Source of the DNA: Puniceicoccales bacterium
GTDB taxonomy: Bacteria > Verrucomicrobiota > Verrucomicrobiia > Opitutales > JAIRLM01
Length of the DNA stretch: 37,918 nucleotides
Direction: 5' to 3'
Assembly: GCA_031268315.1 (NCBI GenBank)
Contig: JAIRXK010000042.1
Coordinates: 1-37,918 of the forward strand
Part shown: positions 8,269-16,611 of the stretch, one piece after another
How the letters are laid out: every line of letters begins with the position of its first letter
Numbering within the stretch: position 1 is the first letter of the stretch
Position numbers and translations under genes: made by a program
Notes under the pieces: generated by a model
The model's database searches: none
What the model saw: only the letters and a program-made list of their open reading frames with translations
What the model was told of the DNA's origin: nothing

Positions 8269-9801
8269 GTGGCTGCCAACAATGGCAGTGTGAAAAAGCA
8301 TCGTTTTAGCACTGTTATCCCTTCGCTTGGGTTCGCATTGGATGGAAGCAAGATTCGCCGCGAGGCAAAGAGGAGTCGGCTGCTTGAAAATCTCTCATCG
8401 CTGGCCATTGGCGCCATGGAGCGGTTGGAACGTGGGGCCATTGCCAATGGCAGTGAGAATCGCATGGTTGGCCACTATTGGCTGCGTGCCCCGGAGTTGG
8501 CGCCGACGGATGCCATTCGGGCAAGCATAGAGGAAACCCGTACCTCCATCTATGAATTTACGCGAAAGGTGCATCGGGGAGAAATCATGGCGAATGGGCG
8601 CCATTTTACCCACCTTCTTTGCATTGGCATTGGCGGTTCTGCCCTAGGTCCCCAATTGCTCTGCGATGCACTGCGTCCGCCGCGTTCACCCATGGAAGTT
8701 TTCTTTATCGACAACACCGACCCCGATGGTTTTGTCCGCTGTTTCCTCGCCGTTGAAAATCACCTAGATCGCACGCTGGTGTTGGTGACGTCAAAGTCGG
8801 GTTCCACCCCGGAACCGCGCAATGCACTTGTCTCCACCGTTGAGTTTTTTCACAGCAGGGGCATTCGCTTTGCCGATCGTGCCATTGCCATTACCGGCGA
8901 GGGAAGTTCGCTGCACCGGCAAGCCGTATGGGAAAAATGGTTGGGCACATTTCCCATGTGGGATTGGGTGGGTGGTCGAACCAGCATTACCTCTGCCGTT
9001 GGCCTGCTACCGGCTGCGCTCTGTGGGGTGAACGTGGAAGCCTTTTTAAATGGGGCTGCCGCCATGGATCGCCACACCCGTGGCCTAGAGAATAATCCCG
9101 CCCTGCTCCTTGCCCAGTGCTGGTATCATGCCGTCGAAGGCAAGGGAAAGAGGGACATGGTCATTCTTCCTTACCGGGACGCCCTATCCCTTTTCCCGCG
9201 CTATTTGCAGCAGCTTGTCATGGAATCCCTAGGTAAGCGGTGCAATCGGCAGGGAGAAGAGGTGTGGCAGGGGGTGAGTGTCTACGGCAACAAGGGATCC
9301 ACGGACCAGCATGCCTACATTCAGCAACTGCGTGACGGGCCCAATAATTTTTTTGCCACCTTCATCGGAGTGTTGAATAGGCAGCGATTCAATGGAGACG
9401 TTGATTTTCTCTCCAGTCTCATCACGGCATCTGACTATCTGGAGGGATTTCTTCTCGGCACCCAGGCTGCCCTCAATGAAAATGGCAGACAGACCATTTC
9501 CATTACTCTGGATAAATTGGATGCATTTTCGCTGGGCATGCTTATCGCTCTCTATGAACGTGCCGTTGGTTTCTATGCGGAATTCATTGATATAAATGCC
9601 TACGATCAGCCGGGAGTAGAGGCGGGGAAAAAAGCCGCAGCTCGAATTCTTGCGCTGAAGGAAAAGGTTTTAAATTACCTAGGCAAGCAGCGGAAATCAA
9701 TGATTCCTGAGGCATCTATCATTGCCAAGCAGCTGGAATGCAAGGATGATGTGGAAATGATTGCCATACTGCTCCAACGCATGGGATATGGGGACGTTTA
9801 G
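8269..9801 (+). CDS. pgi: Glucose-6-phosphate isomerase
   Basis: This enzyme interconverts glucose 6-phosphate and fructose 6-phosphate in glycolysis and gluconeogenesis. The protein is 510 aa with two SIS-type sugar-phosphate domains. Recognisable parts are IGGSALGPQLLCDAL near 123-137, TSKSGSTPEPRNAL near 174-187, WVGGRTSITSAVGLLP near 237-252 (usual form GGRYS, here GGRTS) and NKGSTDQHAYIQQLRDGPNN near 344-363. The last contains the conserved D-Q-H cluster of the second signature. The start is a GTG without an obvious ribosome binding site, 55 bp after proS. Its size and motif spelling fit the longer subgroup found in Verrucomicrobia and some anaerobes. Confidence 0.93.
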   Translation: MAANNGSVKKHRFSTVIPSLGFALDGSKIRREAKRSRLLENLSSLAIGAMERLERGAIANGSENRMVGHYWLRAPELAPTDAIRASIEETRTSIYEFTRKVHRGEIMANGRHFTHLLCIGIGGSALGPQLLCDALRPPRSPMEVFFIDNTDPDGFVRCFLAVENHLDRTLVLVTSKSGSTPEPRNALVSTVEFFHSRGIRFADRAIAITGEGSSLHRQAVWEKWLGTFPMWDWVGGRTSITSAVGLLPAALCGVNVEAFLNGAAAMDRHTRGLENNPALLLAQCWYHAVEGKGKRDMVILPYRDALSLFPRYLQQLVMESLGKRCNRQGEEVWQGVSVYGNKGSTDQHAYIQQLRDGPNNFFATFIGVLNRQRFNGDVDFLSSLITASDYLEGFLLGTQAALNENGRQTISITLDKLDAFSLGMLIALYERAVGFYAEFIDINAYDQPGVEAGKKAAARILALKEKVLNYLGKQRKSMIPEASIIAKQLECKDDVEMIAILLQRMGYGDV

Positions 9802-9923
9802 GGTATTTTAGCCGTGAAATTTTCCGTGTAAATCCAGTGTTTTGATGCCCATAGAAAGATATTTTACAAATTTATGAAAAAATCGTTGAAAGTAGTGGCA
9901 AGCAATGATTTAATCAATGTGTC

Positions 9924-10733
9924 ATGTACCTTAAGTACTTTGCATTGAAAAAGGCGCCGTTCGGCATAGCCACCAATCCCGACTACCTCTATTTGAGCTC
10001 ACAGCATGGGGAAGCGCTGGCGCATTTGCGCTACGGGATTGAGAATCGTAGGGGTCTCATTGTACTAACTGGAGAGGTTGGCTGCGGAAAAACAACCCTC
10101 AGCCAGGCACTGCTGCGCAAATTGCCCGATGAGAAGTATCGAAAGATTACGCTGATCAATTCGCTGCACAATGCCTTAGATCTCTACTCATTTATTCTCA
10201 ATGAGTTGCAGCAGGATCATCAGCCTGGCACGCTTCCCATACTCATCAATCGGGTGAGCAATGCCATCCAGTCGGTCAGAAATGATGGGAGTGAAATTAT
10301 CATTACCATCGATGAGGCCCAGAATTTTTCTGTCAATATGCTGGAGCAAATTCGTCTACTGCTCAATTTGGAAAACGATGATCAGCGCACGATGCAGATA
10401 TTGCTCATTGGCCAGCCGGAGCTGAAGAGCCTGTTGAAGCGCAAGGAATTGCGGCAATTGAAGCAGCGCATAGGGGTATTCTACGATTTGCGGCCACTGA
10501 AATTCCACGAGACGATCAAGTATGTCGATTATCGCCTGGTGCATGCGGGAAGCACGGGAGCCATTAGGTTTACGCTGCCGGCGCTATTTTTTCTTCACCG
10601 CGCTTCATCGGGCATTCCGCGCATACTGAATGCCCTCTGCGATCGGGCCATGCTGGCCTGCTACATTCGCGGCGGGCGCAGCATTAATTACGGAGATGCG
10701 CGCCATGCAATTGGAGATTTGAGGAGGCTATAA
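9924..10733 (+). CDS. ExeA/GspA-like AAA ATPase
   Basis: The protein has 269 aa. It opens with the ExeA-type MYLKYFALKKAPFGIATNPD, followed by the Walker A motif GEVGCGKTT (50-58), Walker B IIITIDEAQN (125-134) and the arginine-rich RIGVFYDLRPL region. ExeA and GspA are inner-membrane-associated ATPases that, with GspB, help place the type II secretin in the peptidoglycan. This copy lacks the C-terminal peptidoglycan-binding domain of full ExeA (about 550 aa) and resembles the short form found next to pilus or secretion genes. It overlaps the next gene by one base (TAATG). The GspB-like partner immediately downstream supports the assignment. The secretin it would serve is not in this window. 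Confidence 0.83.
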   Translation: MYLKYFALKKAPFGIATNPDYLYLSSQHGEALAHLRYGIENRRGLIVLTGEVGCGKTTLSQALLRKLPDEKYRKITLINSLHNALDLYSFILNELQQDHQPGTLPILINRVSNAIQSVRNDGSEIIITIDEAQNFSVNMLEQIRLLLNLENDDQRTMQILLIGQPELKSLLKRKELRQLKQRIGVFYDLRPLKFHETIKYVDYRLVHAGSTGAIRFTLPALFFLHRASSGIPRILNALCDRAMLACYIRGGRSINYGDARHAIGDLRRL

Positions 10734-11482
10734 TGACACTGATCAATGACGTATACGGCCGCGACGGCCGCAGTAGGGGAGAAAAAAAGAGGCGGTTATT
10801 TTCATGGAAATCGCTGCGCCCCAGTGGAAAATCGACGGCTGATGGGGAGGATCTATTCATTGCGGACTGCGCTCCTTCCAATGAATACGTTATTTTGCGA
10901 AAGCAAATGCCCGTTGCCGATGGGACCGTAAAAAATCATTCTACCCTGGAGGTAAAATTTCTCGAAAAGGAGCCGGTATCTTGGAAAAATTTTCTCTATT
11001 TTCTTTTTACTTCCTGTATCTTGTGCTTGGCCATTGTTGCCGTTGCCTACTTTGTCCGCGGCAGTGGGCATGCTTCCTCCCTCTATGCCGCCGCTTCATC
11101 CAAGGAACAGCGAGATAGTCAATCGCCGCTGCGGGTTCCAACCATGCCCATCGGTAGAAGCGGAAAGGTCGATGAAATTGCCATTCCCATGCGGGTTGCA
11201 ACCTCGTCAGCCAGCCACAGGGGCAATGCCCTCAAGGAGCTGACTTCCGGTACATTGGATGAGCAAATCAGCGCATTGGATGTGCGGGGTGTGCAGGTGG
11301 CGGCCTACTCTGCCCGGGCGCTCATCGGCAATCGAATCGTCCACCAGGGAGACCACCTTTACATCGGCAGCAGCGAGCTCATTTTCAGGGGTGTCGACGG
11401 CGAGAACATGCTCTTCGAGGATGGAAATGGCCAACTACACCAGCGCAGTCTGCGGCCGACGGCCGGTTCGTCCCTCCACTAG
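10733..11482 (+). CDS. GspB-like inner-membrane protein
   Basis: This 249-aa single-pass protein has a basic cytoplasmic N terminus (1-85), one hydrophobic segment at about 86-108 and a periplasmic part. From about residue 175 comes a unit with LDVRGVQVAAYSARALIGN, then GDHLYIGSSELIF. That arrangement matches the GspB/ExeB C-terminal domain, where 'A-R-A-L-I-N-G/N' precedes a glycine-rich beta strand. It probably acts with the ATPase encoded just upstream. The start codon shares one base with that gene's stop and is preceded by GAGGAGG, so the pair is translationally linked. About 60 residues between membrane segment and domain are low-complexity linker. Confidence 0.72.
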   Translation: MTLINDVYGRDGRSRGEKKRRLFSWKSLRPSGKSTADGEDLFIADCAPSNEYVILRKQMPVADGTVKNHSTLEVKFLEKEPVSWKNFLYFLFTSCILCLAIVAVAYFVRGSGHASSLYAAASSKEQRDSQSPLRVPTMPIGRSGKVDEIAIPMRVATSSASHRGNALKELTSGTLDEQISALDVRGVQVAAYSARALIGNRIVHQGDHLYIGSSELIFRGVDGENMLFEDGNGQLHQRSLRPTAGSSLH

Positions 11483-11571
11483 GAGGTTCAAGTTCCGTAG
11501 AGTTGGGCCGGGAAAAATTTATTAATAAATTTCCTTGATTTCGAGAAATTTTTTCCTATCTCCCGAGTAGT

Positions 11572-11647
<76 letters not shown>

Positions 11648-11698
11648 GTATTCGTCGTGTATGGCGGAGGCTGTGGTGGATTTCATATTTTCTTTTCC

Positions 11699-12208
11699 AT
11701 GCATCGTAAAGTGCGCATTTTCAATGCCGTTCGCCGGCTATTGCTTGACCGAGATGAGGTTTGCCGTGTATTCTTTGTGCTCGATGAATTTTTTTTTAAA
11801 AAAATTCCCGACGGGGAAATCTCCGTTGCTTTTCTCGATGGAAAAGCCATGGAATATCTTCACCAAAAATTTCTTGACGATGCGTTTCCAACCGATGTCA
11901 TCACCTTTTCCGGAGACCCGGCAAGCAGTTTTGCCGGGGAAATCTGCGTATCCGTTGACTATGCCGAAGACTATGTCCGTGCCAATGGAGGAGAATTTTG
12001 CGAAGAACTGCTACTTTACGTTGTCCATGGTTGGCTGCATCTGTCCGGCGTCGATGACAAGGAAAAAAGTGACGCTAAGTATATGCGCCAATGTGAGAAA
12101 GATGCGCTGAGTTTGCTGCGTTCCAATGGAGTTAATCCGCGATTCACGGTATCGGAGCTAATTTCTAAAAAAACGGGAAAAAATCCAATGGCAGTTGACA
12201 ATTTATAA
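11699..12208 (+). CDS. ybeY: YbeY-like endoribonuclease / rRNA maturation factor, with an altered zinc ligand
   Basis: YbeY is a metal-dependent RNase needed for 16S rRNA 3'-end maturation and ribosome quality control. This 169-aa copy (start at 11699; a GTG at 11657 adds 14 residues without family resemblance) shows PTDVITF at 64-70, GEICVSVDYA near 80-89 and the metal site HGWLHLSGVDD at 110-120. H110 and H114 match the first two zinc ligands. The third family ligand, histidine (H124 in E. coli), is replaced here by D120. The gene starts 51 bp after tRNA-Ile2. Its last codons overlap the -35 box of gene A, so the array begins directly at its end. Confidence 0.85.
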   Translation: MHRKVRIFNAVRRLLLDRDEVCRVFFVLDEFFFKKIPDGEISVAFLDGKAMEYLHQKFLDDAFPTDVITFSGDPASSFAGEICVSVDYAEDYVRANGGEFCEELLLYVVHGWLHLSGVDDKEKSDAKYMRQCEKDALSLLRSNGVNPRFTVSELISKKTGKNPMAVDNL

Positions 12209-12222
12209 ACTTCATGCAAAAT
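12195..12222 (+). promoter_or_regulatory. Promoter-like element upstream of gene A
   Basis: TTGACA (12195-12200), a 16-bp spacer ending TTCATG, then CAAAAT (12217-12222). It lies partly inside the end of ybeY. The start codon of gene A is 33 bases beyond the -10 box, with GGGAGA as ribosome binding site. Confidence 0.5.
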
Positions 12223-12255
12223 GGGCGGTGTTTAATGCAATGGGAGATGTGAATT

Positions 12256-13599
12256 ATGAATGAAAATATAGGAAGTCCAGAGAGCTCAAAAAGTTTACAG
12301 CTGGGTGTGAAATTGGAGCAGCAAGTATCGGCTGAAGTGAAAGTGACGAATGCAAGCGAACTCGAACAAGTGAGTATGAAGCGAACGTCTCCGAAAGACA
12401 TAGAGGGCCAATTAGATAAGGAAAAAGCAAATGCGCAGACGGAGCCGAGTACGCAGTTGTCCGACGAAAGCGAGATAGGAGCTACAGGAGAAGATGAGTC
12501 TCCAAAGCCAAACGGGAAAATTGAAAATAGCGCATCCGGCGGGATAAATTTAGTTGCCGCTGGGCTATGGGCGGCTGCCGGTGCCATTGTCGGTGCGGTG
12601 TTTATCATTATTTTAATGTTTCCCCTTGAGGTGTCATTTGCCATCTGGATGATTGCCCTGCCCATCGGCGGAGCTGCGATCGGCTTGCTGGGCGGCGCTC
12701 TGATAACCCGCACGGATTCCAGTGAAAAAACGGGAAATGCCGCACCTATCCCCAAGGGAGAAAAATTGAATCTCAGTGTGGAAAAAATAGACATTAGCCC
12801 GGATGAGGTGAAAACGGTATTCGTTAACCTATGTAAGGTGATTGCAATTTGCGGACCGGAGGAAAGTTCTTTGCCGGACATAGAATTCAATGATCTGAGT
12901 GCGCAGTTTCCAGCGACGTGGCAGGTAGGGCAATCATTGAAGATTTTATCCGAGATAAGTGATGAAAATGTGAGGGATACGGCAACGTATTTGGTATGCT
13001 ATGCGCTTAAATGCGGACTCAATGCCACCTATAACGGCGCCGTTGAGCTATCTGTTGGGTTTAGCGATATGTGCAACAATATTACTAATATCATCAGAAT
13101 AGCCAGTAATTACACTAATTTCGAGAAAATAAAAAATGTCGAAATGCAACAGTATATTGGTGAATTAATTGGTAACGGGCTGAAATTTGAAGGAAATTTG
13201 AAGGCAGAGGTGATCAAAATGATAGCGGCAGTTTGTGAAAATCGGAATCGGGCTGGTTTAACGGCCGAGAATACGAAAAATGTAGTGAAACATTTAAATT
13301 TATTGCGCAAAAAAGTAATGTTCACTGAGCTCAGTAGTGAGGACTTAGAAAAGGGGCTTTCAGAAGGGGAAGAGAGTATAAAAAGGGCCGAAAAAACTCT
13401 GGCAGAGGAACCGGGAGATGGGCGAGCGAAGTTGGAGAAAGAGGTGAAATTAGCGAAGCAACGACAAGAGCTGCAACAATCCCTAGGCAGCCGGAATCCA
13501 ATGAAAGCCATTCAGTGCAATGTCTCGGGCATTCCTCTAGGAATGCAAATAGCACTTAATCTAATCACCGTAACCGCAGGGACGGGCAAAAATTCCTAG
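12256..13599 (+). CDS. Membrane-hairpin protein, candidate T3SS effector (array member A)
   Basis: No family is recognised. The 447-aa protein starts with about 95 polar residues rich in Ser, Glu and Lys, a composition compatible with an unfolded type III secretion signal. A two-helix hairpin follows (about 98-121 and 126-150, the second glycine-rich with WMIALPIGGAAIGLLGGAL), then about 300 residues of mostly helical, charged sequence. Near 385-420 a heptad-like stretch suggests a short coiled coil. The hairpin resembles the bilobed hydrophobic domain of chlamydial Inc proteins. It is the first of nine same-strand genes of this design and is more diverged from B, C and D than those are from each other. 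Confidence 0.7.
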   Translation: MNENIGSPESSKSLQLGVKLEQQVSAEVKVTNASELEQVSMKRTSPKDIEGQLDKEKANAQTEPSTQLSDESEIGATGEDESPKPNGKIENSASGGINLVAAGLWAAAGAIVGAVFIIILMFPLEVSFAIWMIALPIGGAAIGLLGGALITRTDSSEKTGNAAPIPKGEKLNLSVEKIDISPDEVKTVFVNLCKVIAICGPEESSLPDIEFNDLSAQFPATWQVGQSLKILSEISDENVRDTATYLVCYALKCGLNATYNGAVELSVGFSDMCNNITNIIRIASNYTNFEKIKNVEMQQYIGELIGNGLKFEGNLKAEVIKMIAAVCENRNRAGLTAENTKNVVKHLNLLRKKVMFTELSSEDLEKGLSEGEESIKRAEKTLAEEPGDGRAKLEKEVKLAKQRQELQQSLGSRNPMKAIQCNVSGIPLGMQIALNLITVTAGTGKNS

Positions 13600-14028
13600 G
13601 AAAAATAAGTTTCAGCGAATGGCTAGATGGCGATTCGGCGGAGGCGAAGGAAAAATTTTCCAGATTGCCATGGCAGGGATTGCCATTTTGACAGTGGTTT
13701 CTGTTCCGTATGTTCCAATGTTATTTGCATCAAACTCAAATCCAGTAAAGGCAAAACTCGCATCTCGCAAATGGTGTGCGGTGAAATTTATTGCATTTCC
13801 ATCAATTTTTGTCAACCCGGCGGCCGAAGTCCAAATTTCTCAGCTGTGCCTGGCGAAAAAAATTTCATTGCCCTCAAATTCCCACGCGACCCAGAAATTT
13901 CCTAGCAACTTCCCCGGTTATCCGCTCCCATTTAAAGCGCGCAAATTTGTCAAATCAGCGCATTCGGCACGAAAAAAAAAGATATTTTTGCAATCGGGAA
14001 AAAATAATAAAAAATTTTACAAAAATAT
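13600..14028. other. Intergenic, no supported gene
   Basis: Overlapping open frames exist on both strands (the longest, plus strand 13619-14032, would give a lysine-rich product), but none has a recognisable domain or ribosome binding site. The left half is richer in G+C than the A-tract-rich right half that leads into the gene B promoter. It may hold decayed sequence. Confidence 0.4.
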
Positions 14029-14056
14029 TTGACAACCATGGAATCTCATGCATGAT
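14029..14056 (+). promoter_or_regulatory. Promoter-like element upstream of gene B
   Basis: TTGACA (14029-14034), a 16-bp spacer, then CATGAT (14051-14056). The spacer ACCATGGAATCTCATG is nearly identical to that of gene D. AAGGAG lies 8 bases before the gene B start. Confidence 0.55.
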
Positions 14057-14089
14057 GGACAATGCTTAATTCAGCAAGGAGTTTAAATT

Positions 14090-16273
14090 ATGACAACACA
14101 ATCAATATCAAGTAGTCCCGTCCTAAAGGCTGACAGTCCGCAGATCATCTCGGAGGAGGAGAACCAACCGACTGCGCCGGGTATAGATGAAAATGTTACA
14201 ACTAAGAGATCGAAGGTAGCGGATATTAGTGAGACGATACAGCAGCAGACGGAGGAACATGCGAGTCAGCAGCAGGAGGAGAATCCACCGCAGTCGAAGG
14301 ATCAGTCGGAGACGAAAAAGAAAGATAAGAGTTCGGAGATGGCTCAGCAGACGATTGAGCAGGGTCAGCAGACGAAGCCGCCGGCGGGAAGTGATAAGTT
14401 GTCGAAGCAGAAGACGGGAAGTAAGGAGCTGACGCAGATTGAGGAGAATGCGCAGACTAGCGAAAATAAGTCTACGGTTCCGAATGCAAATATACCTCAG
14501 CAACCACTTAATGCTGCGCCAACTCCGGACGGGAAGGGGGATACAAAGACGAATCCTACGGAAGAATCCAGCGGCCTGAGCTGGGTGACCATTGCGCTGA
14601 GTACGCTCGTTGGCGTTGTCGTCGGCGCGGCATTTTTGTGCATCTTACTACTGGCAGGTGAAATAGTGACGACGACGATGATCGTCCTATTTCTAGCCGG
14701 TGGTGCGCTGGCAGGGATTGCCACGGGCGTATTAATTTCATTGTGGAAGTCAGACGACGACAACAAGCAAAATCCACCGGGACTAAGCTTAGCTAAGCAA
14801 AAAGCGATTGTGACTGATGGCAAAACTGCGTTAGGTGAATTATCGGCATTGTTACCGGGGAGCACTAGTGCTATCGACAGCGAAAAACTTACAGCTATCA
14901 ACGCGAAACTAGAAAATTTTCAAGCGAAGTTGGAGAATCTCAGCAATGCAAGCCCTCTATTCGCCGGTTTGCCCAAGATAGAACATGGGCTCACTGCGAA
15001 TTCCACGAAGGACAATATTAGTGGATTTGCTTCAAAACTAAACGCAGTAGATGAAAAATTTGCCGCATTAACGAAAGCATTGGACGAAGCAGAAAATGCA
15101 ACTAATGTTGATAAAGCCGCCAAAGGAAGTGACGTCCTCAAAGCATATTCTAATCTTCATACGGAAATTGTGAAACTTCCCTTTGAAACTCTAACAGAGG
15201 TGCCGAATTCAGAAAATGCCAATAAAGCACTGGGAGGAAAATTGCTGGGATGTGTCACTTCGCAAGCTAAAAATAGCAAAGAGTGGGTGGACTTTTTCGC
15301 ATTGATGGGAATTTTTAATGGCGCTCGAAAATTCGATGCAGCGCGGGCCGCCTACGAACTGACCAACAGTTCTGCAGGACAAGTTATGCTGTCCATGGCA
15401 TTAAAAAGAATTGCGGGTATGGACAAAGGAATCCCAGTAGATAAGTTGGAAAAGGAAATTCTTCAACTTAAAGAGCTTGTTCAATGGTACGACACAAAAA
15501 GTGGCAGTGGTGATTCATCCAATCCAGTTAACTGGGCAGAAGAAATAAAAGAAGTTGAATCCAGCAAGTTTACAGAAATCACAGAGGAAGTTGCCTCGCT
15601 TGTCCTCTATGCTTCAGCCGCTAAATCTGCCTCCGAGGCTGCTGCGAAAAAAGACTTAGAAAATGCGTGCAGTCTCGCATGTCGTAAAATCAGCCTCGAG
15701 CTTAGTAATCCTGCAACGAAGGATCAGAAAAAGCAAGAAGCTACCCAAAAATTCAACGATGCGAAAGCGACCTATGGAATAAAACAGCAAGAGTTAAAAA
15801 ATGCAGAGCAAGCATACAAGCAAGCATGTGATACTGCTCTTGCAGCAAATGAGGCGCTGAAAAACGCGCTAACAAGTGCTCAAAAGCAATTGAGTGAAAA
15901 GAAGACTGAACTTGGGGATGCTTCCGACGATGAAGGAAAACGAACCGCAGTAGTGAATGCCCAAAAGGCTGTAGATGTCGAAATGAAAAAAGTGGATAAA
16001 ATGGATACAGTTAAAGATCATAAAAACACATTAGACAAGACTAAGGGTGAACTACAGATTGCGAAAAATGCCATGAAAGACGCAGAGGAAAAGTTAGAAA
16101 TAGTAAATAGCATTCCAACCACAGCGAAAGAAGGTCTTGACCAGCATCTGGCGCTTATAGCTAAAAAACTTACAGATGCAGGAACGCCGCCGCCGGCTGC
16201 CCCAGCAGCAGGAGGCTCAGGAAGTTCGAGTGAGGTTGGCGCGAATCATCCGACGCCTAAGTCTAATGAATGA
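14090..16273 (+). CDS. Membrane-hairpin, coiled-coil protein, candidate T3SS effector (array member B)
   Basis: This is the largest array member at 727 aa. Residues 1-160 are low-complexity, dominated by Gln, Glu, Ser, Thr and Lys. The hairpin spans about 165-188 and 194-218 (ILLLAGEIVTTTMIVLFLAG bridges the turn). A helical domain follows, shared with C and D: SPLFAGLPKIEHGLT near 288-302, NLHTEIVKLPFE near 354-365, and a block ending FNGARKFDAARAAYEL. Residues from about 540 to 690 are Ala/Lys/Glu-rich with heptads, so a long coiled coil is likely. The last 25 residues are Pro/Ala/Gly/Ser-rich. The start has a clear AAGGAG site. No enzyme motif is visible; a scaffold or tethering role at a host membrane is a guess from architecture. 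Confidence 0.75.
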   Translation: MTTQSISSSPVLKADSPQIISEEENQPTAPGIDENVTTKRSKVADISETIQQQTEEHASQQQEENPPQSKDQSETKKKDKSSEMAQQTIEQGQQTKPPAGSDKLSKQKTGSKELTQIEENAQTSENKSTVPNANIPQQPLNAAPTPDGKGDTKTNPTEESSGLSWVTIALSTLVGVVVGAAFLCILLLAGEIVTTTMIVLFLAGGALAGIATGVLISLWKSDDDNKQNPPGLSLAKQKAIVTDGKTALGELSALLPGSTSAIDSEKLTAINAKLENFQAKLENLSNASPLFAGLPKIEHGLTANSTKDNISGFASKLNAVDEKFAALTKALDEAENATNVDKAAKGSDVLKAYSNLHTEIVKLPFETLTEVPNSENANKALGGKLLGCVTSQAKNSKEWVDFFALMGIFNGARKFDAARAAYELTNSSAGQVMLSMALKRIAGMDKGIPVDKLEKEILQLKELVQWYDTKSGSGDSSNPVNWAEEIKEVESSKFTEITEEVASLVLYASAAKSASEAAAKKDLENACSLACRKISLELSNPATKDQKKQEATQKFNDAKATYGIKQQELKNAEQAYKQACDTALAANEALKNALTSAQKQLSEKKTELGDASDDEGKRTAVVNAQKAVDVEMKKVDKMDTVKDHKNTLDKTKGELQIAKNAMKDAEEKLEIVNSIPTTAKEGLDQHLALIAKKLTDAGTPPPAAPAAGGSGSSSEVGANHPTPKSNE

Positions 16274-16550
16274 CGAGTCATAGCATACACAAAGTAGCAG
16301 CTAATTCGCCCAGCGGAGCGGAATCGATGGGGACGTGGCCAGTTTCCATCGGTGAAGTCTAAAGGGAGATGGAGAACTGAGGAAATGGATGCGGCATCAA
16401 CCCCCGCCACGCTCCACGCCATTGACTTCGCGTCCACCCACTGACCCATTACAGGCGCTTGCGAGGGGTATCCATGGATTACTTCGGCGGGAAATGGAAG
16501 GCCTCCTGCGGTTGCAAAAAAAATAATTTTCCTATTTATTGCAAAAATAC
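16274..16550. other. Intergenic, possible decayed coding sequence
   Basis: This stretch is visibly more G+C-rich than the flanking genes. A minus-strand open frame (16557 down to 16246) gives a protein-like sequence including GLPFPAEVIHGYPSQAP and WVDAKSMAWSVAGVDAAS, but I do not recognise it and it overlaps the end of gene B. It may be a fragment of an older gene. Confidence 0.3.
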
Positions 16551-16578
16551 TTGGCAACCGTGGAATTCAATAAATATT
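16551..16578 (+). promoter_or_regulatory. Promoter-like element upstream of gene C
   Basis: TTGGCA (16551-16556), a 16-bp spacer, then AATATT (16573-16578). The position and the ACCGTGGAATTC start of the spacer match those of B and D, with a weaker -35 and -10. Confidence 0.4.
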
Positions 16579-16611
16579 GGGCGACATGCAATTTTACAGG
16601 GAGCTTAAATT

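Noticed and set aside
13612-14069. Several overlapping open frames between genes A and B
   Set aside because: They overlap each other on both strands, lack start signals and show no family resemblance. Lysine-rich translations are expected from A-rich DNA.
14123-14503. Minus-strand Leu/Arg-rich frame opposite the start of gene B
   Set aside because: It mirrors the Gln/Glu-rich low-complexity N terminus of gene B and has no independent support.
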